Source: Planctomycetota bacterium (GTDB lineage Bacteria > Planctomycetota > Phycisphaerae > Sedimentisphaerales > Anaerobacaceae). From it: a stretch of 33,099 nucleotides of DNA. Both the position numbers and the translations under genes were made by a program. The stretch's first letter is position 1. Each line of letters begins with the position of its first letter. A model generated the notes under the pieces. That model made no database searches. It was given only the letters and a program-made list of their open reading frames with translations, and had not been told where the DNA came from. Location of the stretch: assembly GCA_019456195.1 (NCBI GenBank), contig VRUK01000063.1, positions 1 to 33,099 of the forward strand, read 5' to 3'. Shown piece by piece: positions 15,433 to 23,401 of this stretch.

Positions 15433-18183
15433 ATGTGTAAGAAATTGTTGTTTTTAGTTTCTCTTGTTTTGGTGCTGAGCGTTGCTGGTAATACATCAGC
15501 CGACCTGGTGGTTCGCTGGGGATTTGATGAGGGTTCCGGTACTACCGCCTTTGATAGTTCCGGTAACAGCCATGATGGTGAATTCATTGGCGACCCACAG
15601 TGGGTAGATGGTCATGGTGGCGGCGGTGCACTTGAATTCGATGGCGACGATGATAACGTGTTGTATTCCCTTGAAGAAGCAACAGCCTGGGAGGCCTTCA
15701 GTATAACATTCTGGGTCAAAGCAACTACTTTGGGACAGGACAACTACAGCAGTCCATTTAGCGGCCATTTCCCGAACTCCGCAGGCTTCCAGATTGATGT
15801 CGAAGGTAGTGACCCGGGCAGTTACCGGGTTAATCCCAGTGGATTGTTATTCGGCACCACCAGCATGGAGTGGGTTCATCTTGCGTTAATCGCCGAGGGT
15901 ACAGCCGCAAAACTTTACTACAATGGCGAATTATCTAACGAGGGAACTCTCAACGATTCGATCATCAATCAATTTCGGTTAGGTCAGAACAGAAACGACA
16001 GCAATACCTTTGCCGGTACCATTGATGAATTTCGAATGTATGACCATGCAATTTCAGAGGCCGAGCTTCTTACCGCTATGTCAGGTAAAATATTTCCTTA
16101 TGCCTTTGGCCCCGAGCCTGCTGATGACACCATATATACCGACACATGGGTGAGCCTTGCATGGAAACCGGGAGGTTTTGCGATCTCACACGATGTGTAT
16201 ATCGGCGATAATTTTGATGAAGTGAACAATGGAGCCGAAAGTACTTTCCTGGGTAATCAGGCTGGAATTGATTTTATTGTCGGCTTTCCCGGTATGCCTT
16301 ATCCGGAAGGCCTTGTGCCGGGCACAACTTATTATTGGCGTATCGATGAAGTCAATGACGCCGAGCCGAACAGCCCATGGAAGGGCGATGTCTGGAGCTT
16401 TTGGATTCAGCCGCAAAAGGCCTACGACCCAAGCCCAGCCGAGGGCGGCAAATATGTACTGACGGATGTGAGTCTCAACTGGGCGACCGGGATGGCTGCG
16501 AGCTTGCACTACGTCCATTTTGGCGATAATTTCGACGATTTAAACAATGCCGAAGGCGGCCAGTTGCTGACAGATGCAACCTACAGCCCCGGTACGCTCG
16601 AATTGAGCAAGACCTACTATTGGCGTATCGATGAGTTTGCCGCCGGTGTTACGCATAAGGGCGATGTCTGGAGCTTCTCAACGGTGTCCGATGTCCAGGT
16701 CACGAACCCGAATCTCACTCTCTGGTGGACGCTGGACGAAGCCGAAGGTGCTACTGCGGTGGACTGGTCCGGGCACGGAAATCACGGCACCATCAATGGC
16801 GAAGCCCAGTGGGTCGATGGTTTTCAAGGCACGGCGTTGATGTTCGGCGCTGACGACTATGTGGAAGCGGCCGGGTATCCGGGTATTACAGGCACGGCTG
16901 CCCGAACCCTCTGTGCATGGATCAAAACTACGGAGGCTAACCGCACGATTATGTCCTGGGGTCTGAATACTACCGGCAATAAGTGGAGAATGCGTTCCGA
17001 CGCTACAGGCGGCCTGCGAGTGGAAGTCAACGGCGGGTATCACTACGGCGTGACGAACATCGCCGACGGGCAATGGCATCACGTGGCAGTGACGTTTGAA
17101 GATGATGGGACGCCGGACGTGCTGGATACCCTGCTCTACCTGGACGGCCAACCCGAAACTACTCTTGCTTCACAGGAAACGGCGATCGATACGGACACCG
17201 GGGGAGCGATAAGGATCGGCAAGTCTCCCTACCATAATTCCGGCTTCATCGGTGTAATGGACGACGCGCGGATTTATGACAAGGTGTTGACTGTCGAAGA
17301 GATTCAGCAGGTAATGCTTGGCAATACGAAGCTTGCCGGAAGTCCCATACCCGAGCGCGATGAGGTTGTGGATATCCGTAATATAAGTTCACTGAGTTGG
17401 TCGGCGGGGGATACCGCGTCCTCGCATGATGTGTACCTCGGCACTGACAGAGACTCTGTCGCGGCCGCTACCCAAACCTCACCCGAGTTCCAGGGCAATC
17501 AGGCCGAGACCAGTTTATCTCTGGCCGGGCTTGTTGAGTTAGGAGGCGGCGATTACTACTGGCGAATCGACGAGATCGAGGGCGATGGGACCGTGCAAAC
17601 CGGAATGATCTGGAAGTTCACGGTACCGGACTACCTGCTCGTGGAGGACTTCGAGAGCTACAATAACCTGGACCCGGGTGACCCCGCGAGCAACAGGATA
17701 TTTAATGTATGGTTAGACGGTTTCGATAATCCGGCGATAAACGGTTCTGTCGTTGGTCATGCTAATCCTCCATTCGCCGAGCAGACTATCATCCACAGTG
17801 GTAATCAGTCGATGCCGTTTGCTTACGATAACGCAGTCGGCAAATCCGAAGCAACTTTGACATTGACTTCCAATCGTGACTGGACAAGTGAAGGTGTGAG
17901 CAATCTGGTAATCTGGTACATTGGCGATGCAGCCAATGCTCCCGAGACGATGTACGTTGCCCTCAATGGAACTGCAAGTATCGATAATGATAATCCTGAT
18001 GCAGCACTGGCTAATGATTGGACCGAATGGTCTATCGATCTGCAGTTGTTTGCAGACCAGGGCGTGAACCTTACCAATGTAACTTCGATTACACTTGGCC
18101 TTGGTAACAGGAGCAATCCGGTCGCCGGTGGTGCGGGTATGATGTACTTTGACGATATTCGCCTTAATCAACCGGCACTGTAA
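15433..18183 (+). CDS. Secreted LamG protein with two LamG domains, family member 1
   Basis: A 916-residue exported protein with AAGGAGG before the ATG and a Sec signal peptide (residues 1-23). Order: LamG/concanavalin-like domain at about 25-218 (WGFDEGSGTTAFDSSGN to IDEFRMYDHAIS); two fibronectin-like repeats at about 222-327 and 328-418, each with SHDVYIGDNFDEVNN-like and TYYWRIDE motifs; a second LamG domain at about 427-630 (DDARIYDKVLT); a third fibronectin-like repeat at about 636-731; and the family C-terminal module at 733-912 (LLVEDFESYNNLDPGDPASNR to MMYFDDIRL), which looks like a carbohydrate-binding jelly roll. It is the only member with a second LamG domain. No sortase, PEP-CTERM or dockerin tail is visible. 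A glycan-binding surface role is inferred. Confidence 0.8.
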   Translation: MCKKLLFLVSLVLVLSVAGNTSADLVVRWGFDEGSGTTAFDSSGNSHDGEFIGDPQWVDGHGGGGALEFDGDDDNVLYSLEEATAWEAFSITFWVKATTLGQDNYSSPFSGHFPNSAGFQIDVEGSDPGSYRVNPSGLLFGTTSMEWVHLALIAEGTAAKLYYNGELSNEGTLNDSIINQFRLGQNRNDSNTFAGTIDEFRMYDHAISEAELLTAMSGKIFPYAFGPEPADDTIYTDTWVSLAWKPGGFAISHDVYIGDNFDEVNNGAESTFLGNQAGIDFIVGFPGMPYPEGLVPGTTYYWRIDEVNDAEPNSPWKGDVWSFWIQPQKAYDPSPAEGGKYVLTDVSLNWATGMAASLHYVHFGDNFDDLNNAEGGQLLTDATYSPGTLELSKTYYWRIDEFAAGVTHKGDVWSFSTVSDVQVTNPNLTLWWTLDEAEGATAVDWSGHGNHGTINGEAQWVDGFQGTALMFGADDYVEAAGYPGITGTAARTLCAWIKTTEANRTIMSWGLNTTGNKWRMRSDATGGLRVEVNGGYHYGVTNIADGQWHHVAVTFEDDGTPDVLDTLLYLDGQPETTLASQETAIDTDTGGAIRIGKSPYHNSGFIGVMDDARIYDKVLTVEEIQQVMLGNTKLAGSPIPERDEVVDIRNISSLSWSAGDTASSHDVYLGTDRDSVAAATQTSPEFQGNQAETSLSLAGLVELGGGDYYWRIDEIEGDGTVQTGMIWKFTVPDYLLVEDFESYNNLDPGDPASNRIFNVWLDGFDNPAINGSVVGHANPPFAEQTIIHSGNQSMPFAYDNAVGKSEATLTLTSNRDWTSEGVSNLVIWYIGDAANAPETMYVALNGTASIDNDNPDAALANDWTEWSIDLQLFADQGVNLTNVTSITLGLGNRSNPVAGGAGMMYFDDIRLNQPAL

Positions 18184-18512
18184 GCAGGAATTGGCTGTTA
18201 AGTAAAACTGTGCAGTTAATACAGTAGATTTGTAAATTCGGGGTCTATACCGATTCGGTATAGGCCCTGCTATTTTGGGACAGGAGCAAAATAATTCCAC
18301 ATTGATATTAGACTACATTCTCGAAAAGCTAAGTTGTAAGTAAGGATAGATTAAGAAAGCCTTTACAAACGATGAATTCTGGATGGGAAGTATCCTCTGA
18401 AGCAGGGCAATACTGTCAATCTGAAAAAAAACATTTTTTTTTCGTTGGCATAATTGTCAATGAACACGAAATTTATCATTATTGTGGATTCGTTTAGTAG
18501 AGGATATCTAAA
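18184..18512. other. Intergenic region after LamG member 1
   Basis: About 330 bases. Apart from the terminator at 18241-18275 only A/T runs (near 18421-18440) are seen. Its first 90 bases resemble the sequence after the last family member (both contain TGTTAAGTAAAA and a hairpin of the same type), showing the downstream flank was copied with the gene. Confidence 0.5.
18241..18275 (+). terminator. Terminator hairpin after LamG member 1
   Basis: GGGTCTATACC (18241-18251) pairs with GGTATAGGCCC (18257-18267) around a 5-nt loop: 11 pairs including one G-U. It is followed by TGCTATTTT, a weak T tract. Confidence 0.65.
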
Positions 18513-19833
18513 ATGTATACCAAAAAGATTCAATCAAGTCGGTGGTCGCCCATTGTCTCTCTTATCGCACTGTTCGGGATGGTTTTGCTGTCCTTGTGGA
18601 ACACAGGGGCAGCAGTTTCTGCAGAGGTGCCGAAAGGGGAGCATGGAGCGGCTGAAATGGAGTATCAGAGCAGGCTGTTGAATCGACTCCAGCCATCTGT
18701 GGATGTCAGCAAGACTCCAGCAGGTTTCGATTCGGTTATTTGGCAGGCGTTCATCCCACAGGACAATGCTCTTATGCCGGAGCGAGTATCATTAGGCCGC
18801 AAACTCTACTTTGATAAACGATTATCAGCCGACGGTACAGTCTCGTGTGCCACCTGCCATGACGTCACCCGGGGATTCACTGATCAGCTCGCAGTCTCAG
18901 AAGGGATTAAGGAACAGTTCGGCCATCGTAATGCACCGACAACGCTGAATGTTGCTTTATTGCAGACGGTCTTTCTTGACGGCCGTTCACCGACGCTGGA
19001 GCACCAGGCGAAAATGCCTATTACCAATCCCATCGAAATGGGTATGCCTGACGGACAAGCCGCAGTGAATGCCATCAAAAATGATGCCGAGTATCAAGCT
19101 GCTTTCCAAAAAGCCTACAGACGTCAAGTGAACTATGATGATATCGGCAGGGCAATTGCCGCCTTCGAGCGAACACTGATTTTTATGGACTCACCGTTCC
19201 GGCGTTTTCTGAACGGCGATGAAAATGCGATTTCTTCAGAAGCAAATCAGGGATGGGTGCTCTATAACGAAAAGGGACGCTGTGTTACCTGCCATCCCAT
19301 GAATCCGTCGAATCCTTTGGGGAACCGACAATCGTTTTCATAATGTCGGTGTATCCGCCCGGCACCAGGATTTCGATACTCTTGCAAAGCAAGTATTGAA
19401 AGCCCTGGAGGAAGACGCTTCAGAGCAGAAGCTCGAAGAACTGGCACTGGCTACGAACATGAGTGAGTTGGGACGGTTCTTAGTCACAAAGAATCGCTCG
19501 GATATCGGAGCATTTCGGACTTCGCTTCTGTTGAATATCGGCATTACGCCGCCTTATATGCACGATGGATCAGTTGAAATGCTTTGGGACGTCATGGACC
19601 ACTACAACAAGGGCGGTGAAGCTAATCTGTTCCTTGACGGTGGCATGGAACCGCTGGCACTGACCGAAGATGAGATAAATAATATCGTCGCGTTTCTCTT
19701 TAGTCTTACAGATGACCGATTTGCCCAGGAGAACCAGCGGCAGCTCAAACGCCAGAAAGCACAGGCTGAGAAAAAACGTCCCCTGAAAGATGATGACATG
19801 GCTTTCCGTATAAAGCTTGCCTTCGGAAAATAG
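18513..19833 (+). pseudogene. Di-haem cytochrome c peroxidase (MauG/CcpA type) split by a one-base frameshift
   Basis: Residues 1-37 are a Sec signal. The first reading (18513-19343) contains the haem motif CATCH at 112-116, FGHRNAPTTLNVALL, DGRSPTLEHQA and the second haem motif CVTCH at 257-261, then stops 15 residues later. From 19321 the +1 frame continues the family sequence without a gap: TDNRFHNVGVSARHQDF, then PPYMHDGSVEML and HYNKGG, ending at 19833. One extra G in the GGGG run at 19319-19322 explains the break. The joined product, about 440 residues, would be of normal family length and would reduce hydrogen peroxide or oxidise another partner in the periplasm. The frameshift may be genuine or an assembly error in the homopolymer. 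A truncated metallophosphoesterase gene follows. Confidence 0.8.
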
Positions 19834-19876
19834 ATTAATAAAGAGTTAACGACCGTGAAGTAAGAAGGAGTTACTC

Positions 19877-20671
19877 ATGAAGCCCAAGATAAAGAGTATA
19901 GAAACAAAATATATGCAGGAGCGCCAGGAGTTCTTTAGCGGCCTTAAGAATCTGGACCGACGTTCTTTTTTGAAGGTCTCGGCGGCAGCTATGGGAGCGG
20001 CGGCAGCTTCCGGCCTGCTTCCCGGTCATTCGTTCTGCCCGGTCAGCGTCGCACAGGCAGCGGCCTCATCGGACAGCAGCCCATCTTTTCGCTTTGCTTA
20101 CATCTCTGATTCACACCTTTACGAAAAGAAAATCAACGACCGCTTTGTCCGCGCGCTTTTACACGCCGTAGAGGATGTCAATAACCTGGATCCTCAACCC
20201 GATTTTGTTTTTTACGGCGGCGATCTGGCCCAGCTTGGCCAGCCCAAAGAGCTTGAACTCGGCGCCCAGATCCTGAAGGATGTAAAGGCACCTCTGAGAA
20301 TGAAGGTTTACTTTACTATATGCGATTCGATTGTCCAGCAGCTTCTCAGGGCCAAAAGGGACCTGGAACTTGATAAGCTACTGAAGAAACTGTCGCGGTT
20401 CGATGTGATTATGATAGATGATTTTGGTTATGTAAAGCAGGACAGAGATGAGATGGAGGTTTTGTTTACACTGCTGGCGTATCGTTACGAACGTGGCAGT
20501 ATGTTGATAACCAGCAATCTGCCATTCTCAAAGTGGGAGATGATCTTTAAGGATCCGATGACCACAGCGGCGGCGATAGATCGGCTGGTACACCACAGCG
20601 TAGTCTTGGAGTTGAATGTGCCGAGTTACCGGGCCGAGCAGGCCATGAAGAGGAAAAATAAGAATAAATAA
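19877..20671 (+). pseudogene. Chimera: Tat metallophosphoesterase N-terminus joined to IS21 IstB C-terminus
   Basis: A 264-codon open frame with AAGGAG 7 nt before the ATG. Residues 1-62 contain a Tat signal (DRRSFLKVSAAAMG). Residues 71-143 are the start of a calcineurin-like phosphoesterase: FAYISDSHLY with the Asp-x-His metal motif, and FYGGDLAQLG with the Gly-Asp motif. Just after APLRMKV (residue 144), where a Gly-Asn/Glu-His-Asp motif should follow, the protein becomes IstB: YFTICDSIVQQLLRAKRDLEL, Walker B-like DVIMIDDFGY, RGSMLITSNLPFSKW, DRLVHH. The missing phosphoesterase metal ligands and the missing IstB Walker A mean neither half should work. The frame is kept through the junction, so a stable hybrid polypeptide is possible but unproven. 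Confidence 0.8.
20309..20671 (+). mobile_element. IS21-family remnant: 3' part of istB
   Basis: About 120 codons of the C-terminal part of the IS21 helper ATPase, fused in frame to the preceding gene at about 20305-20312. No istA, no istB 5' part with Walker A and no left terminal repeat are present. The palindrome at 20687-20702 lies 16 nt past the stop codon and may belong to the right end. Confidence 0.75.
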
Positions 20672-21089
20672 TATCGAAAAATTTTTGCCCCCCATGGGGG
20701 GCACTCCCTAATGCTCATAAGCTAAGGATAAGTGTTAAGAAGAAAGGGTAGAAAAAACTGTCATTGAAGGGAAATTATAATTGACGCTGGACATATTTCC
20801 GGGCAATTCACCTGTTAAACACATATTTCCATTCATAATCAGGGGATTTTCCTTGCAGGAAAGCGGGTAATTTGATACATATGATATTAGTAGAGCTTGT
20901 GTCTGCGCTGTCGGGCATCTTTGACTTTGAGTTCATCAAGCAGGGACAATTCTTGTAAATTTCAAAAATAGAGGAGGAGTTATAGTCTCGGGTACAGTCT
21001 CTTAATGAAGAACTTTGCCCAGCGAATGAAATTATCTTAACATTTCGATAAATATTCTCACTTTTAGTTATTAATTAAGGAGGACTATT
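20672..21089. other. Intergenic region between the IstB remnant and LamG member 2
   Basis: About 420 bases. It begins with the GC palindrome GCCCCCCATGGGGGGC. ACATATTTCC occurs at 20791-20800 and again at 20821-20830, exactly 30 bases apart. TTCCT-TGC-AGGAA near 20850 is a small palindrome. The last bases (TTAATTAAGGAGGACTATT) match the family ribosome-binding context, but the leader inverted repeat found before other members is missing. Confidence 0.45.
20687..20702. repeat. Perfect 16-bp palindrome
   Basis: GCCCCCCATGGGGGGC is self-complementary over all 16 bases, set in an AT-rich context (ATTTTT before it). It could be a transcription terminator read on the minus strand (its A run would then be a T tract), part of the IS21 end, or a protein site. 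Confidence 0.45.
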
Positions 21090-23261
21090 ATGTGTAAACA
21101 AATGATTTATTTGATTTCTTTTGCTCTGCTGTTCGGCATGGTTCCCACAAGCGTAGCTAAGGCGGATACCGTCGGCTGGTGGAGGTTTAATGAGGGTTCC
21201 GGCGACACCGTCAATGACAGTTCAGGCAATGGTCACCATGGGACGCTGCTTGGAACACCGGAATGGGCGCCCGGCCCGGAAGGCCAAGGCACGGGTGTCG
21301 CGCTGCTGTTCGGCGATGACAAGTGCACGTCAATCAATTGTGGAGTCTTCGATCCTACAAATGGGACGGGGCAATTCACTATCGCCCTCTGGGCGTACTG
21401 GGACGGGACGGGAGACTTTCAGCATTTTATCACCAAGTCGGCCGGATGGGGCGCAGATACCATGATGTTCCAGGTCGAATTGTGGGGAGCCCACACCAGT
21501 GCCCAATATACTGATAGAGTAGGCATTTCATATCAAGCCGCCGGGTCGGTGGAGTTCTCCGTTATGCCCAAGAACGAATGGGTCCACCTGGCTTGGACAT
21601 TTGACGGAACCGATCTAAGGCTCTATCTTAATGGCGTCGATGAAGTTGGCCCCAAACCATTCTCAATAGGTCCGGATGTCGATGCCCCGCTCCTTATCGG
21701 GGCGAGCGACGAAAATGGGGGCAGGATATTCCATGGATTACTCGACGAAGTCCGCATTTATGACAAGGCGCTGACGGCGGACGAGATTCAGATTGTCATG
21801 GTGGGCGGTGAAGGATTTCCGAATGCCTTTGCTCCGGACCCGGCTGAGGGTGCTCTATATCCTGATACATGGGTAAACCTTAGCTGGCGGCCGGGAGATT
21901 TCGCTCAATCGCACGATGTATATTTCGGAGACAATTTTAATGATGTGAATGACGGAGCTGAAGGCACGTTCCTGGGCAACCAGTCCTTGACGTTTATAAT
22001 TGTCGGCTTTCCGGGATTTGCATACCCGGATGGCCTCGTTCCGGGCACGACTTACTACTGGCGAATCGATGAGGTCAACGACAACGAGCCGAACAGCCCA
22101 TGGAAAGGCAATGTCTGGAGCTTTGGTATTCCTCCTAAGACCGCTTACTTTCCAAACCCGGCTGATGGTGCCGATTCTATAGATGTGGATGCCGAGCTTA
22201 GCTGGACGGAAGGTTTCGGCTCGAAACTGCACACCGTATATTTTGGTGATAATTTCGACGACGTGAACAACGCCTACGGCGGGCTAACACAGGGAAATAC
22301 AACCTATACTCCAGATACACTTAAACTGGGTAAAACCTACTACTGGCGGGTCGATGAGTTTGATATTTTCGATACTCATAAAGGCGACATCTGGAGCTTT
22401 ACGACTCTTGGCGCCGTAAGCAATCCGAATCCCTCCAACGGCGATGTGGATATTACGCAAACACCGATTCTTACCTGGTCGCCGGGTGTCTTTGGTGCAT
22501 CACATCAGGCCTTTTTCGGAACAGACAAAGATGCCGTTAAAAATGCAGATACGAGTTCACCTGAGTATAAAGGCAGCGGCAACCTTGGTTCCGAGAGCTA
22601 CGACCCCGGACAGCTTGAGTGGAATACAACTTACTACTGGCGTGTTGACGAGGCCAATAACGCCAATCCCGACAGCCCGTGGAGAGGCAGTCTCTGGAGC
22701 TTTACGACGGCCAATTTCCTTATCGTGGACGATTTCGAATCCTACAACGACCTTGATCCCGCCGACCCTGCAAGCAACAGGATATTTTTTGCATGGCTGG
22801 ACGGTTTCGACAACCCTGCTATAAATGGCTCTGTCGTTGGTTATGCCAATCCTCCTTTTGCCGAGCAGACTATCGTTCACAGCGGTTCTCAATCTATGCC
22901 GATGTCCTACGACAACACTGTCGGGAAATCTGAGGCTACTTCTGTCTTGACTTCCACTCGTGACTGGACAGTACAAGGCGTTGACACACTGACGATCTGG
23001 TTTAGAGGTGAAGCAGCTAATGCCGCCGAGAATTTGTATGTTGCTCTTAACGGCAGCGCGGTTGTTAATCATGATAATCCTGATGCTGCGCAAAGAGTTG
23101 CCTGGACCGAATGGAATATCGACCTTCAAGCTTTTGCAGACCAGGGCGTGAACCTTGCCAATGTCAATTCGATTACTCTTGGCCTTGGCAATAGAAATAA
23201 TCCTGTTGCCGGCGGTTCGGGGATGATGTACTTCGATGATATTCGTCTCTATGCACCGTAG
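21090..23261 (+). CDS. Secreted LamG protein, family member 2
   Basis: A 723-residue protein with AAGGAGG before the ATG and a Sec signal peptide to about residue 25 (SVAKA). One LamG domain at 28-238 (WWRFNEGSGDTVNDSSGNG to LLDEVRIYDKALTADEI), three fibronectin-like repeats at about 243-346, 350-439 and 441-540, each with a YYWR(I/V)DE motif and a W(S)F end, then the family C-terminal module at 542-720 (LIVDDFESYNDLDPADPASNR to MMYFDDIRL). The C-terminal module is nearly the same as in members 3 and 4, while the LamG domain is quite different. Unlike the other three it lacks the upstream leader inverted repeat. A glycan- or surface-binding role is inferred. Confidence 0.8.
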   Translation: MCKQMIYLISFALLFGMVPTSVAKADTVGWWRFNEGSGDTVNDSSGNGHHGTLLGTPEWAPGPEGQGTGVALLFGDDKCTSINCGVFDPTNGTGQFTIALWAYWDGTGDFQHFITKSAGWGADTMMFQVELWGAHTSAQYTDRVGISYQAAGSVEFSVMPKNEWVHLAWTFDGTDLRLYLNGVDEVGPKPFSIGPDVDAPLLIGASDENGGRIFHGLLDEVRIYDKALTADEIQIVMVGGEGFPNAFAPDPAEGALYPDTWVNLSWRPGDFAQSHDVYFGDNFNDVNDGAEGTFLGNQSLTFIIVGFPGFAYPDGLVPGTTYYWRIDEVNDNEPNSPWKGNVWSFGIPPKTAYFPNPADGADSIDVDAELSWTEGFGSKLHTVYFGDNFDDVNNAYGGLTQGNTTYTPDTLKLGKTYYWRVDEFDIFDTHKGDIWSFTTLGAVSNPNPSNGDVDITQTPILTWSPGVFGASHQAFFGTDKDAVKNADTSSPEYKGSGNLGSESYDPGQLEWNTTYYWRVDEANNANPDSPWRGSLWSFTTANFLIVDDFESYNDLDPADPASNRIFFAWLDGFDNPAINGSVVGYANPPFAEQTIVHSGSQSMPMSYDNTVGKSEATSVLTSTRDWTVQGVDTLTIWFRGEAANAAENLYVALNGSAVVNHDNPDAAQRVAWTEWNIDLQAFADQGVNLANVNSITLGLGNRNNPVAGGSGMMYFDDIRLYAP

Positions 23262-23401
23262 CCGCTAATACCGTAATTGGCAATTGTGTGATTGATAAGA
23301 GTTTAAGAGTTGGAGATTGATCTTTTACAAAATAACATTTACTTTGGTGTGTGGCCAAAGCATAACTCATAATCATTTTAATTCTTTTAAGGAGGACTAT
23401 T
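23262..23401 (+). promoter_or_regulatory. Duplicated intergenic unit with leader inverted repeat, copy 2
   Basis: TACTTTGGT (23340-23348) pairs with GCCAAAGCA (23354-23362) around GTGTG, with one A-C mismatch. It ends 39 nt before the ATG at 23402. The preceding bases (GTAATTGGCAATTGTGTG, then TTGATAAGA and GTTGGAGATTGAT) recur before copy 3, so gene and spacer were copied together. Confidence 0.6.

Noticed and set aside
17713..18300. Minus-strand 195-codon open frame behind LamG member 1
   Set aside because: It is the antisense of the conserved C-terminal module; similar antisense frames recur behind the other members only because the sense sequence is conserved.
20309..21089. A complete IS21 element
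   Set aside because: Only the 3' part of istB is present; there is no istA and no terminal repeat pair.
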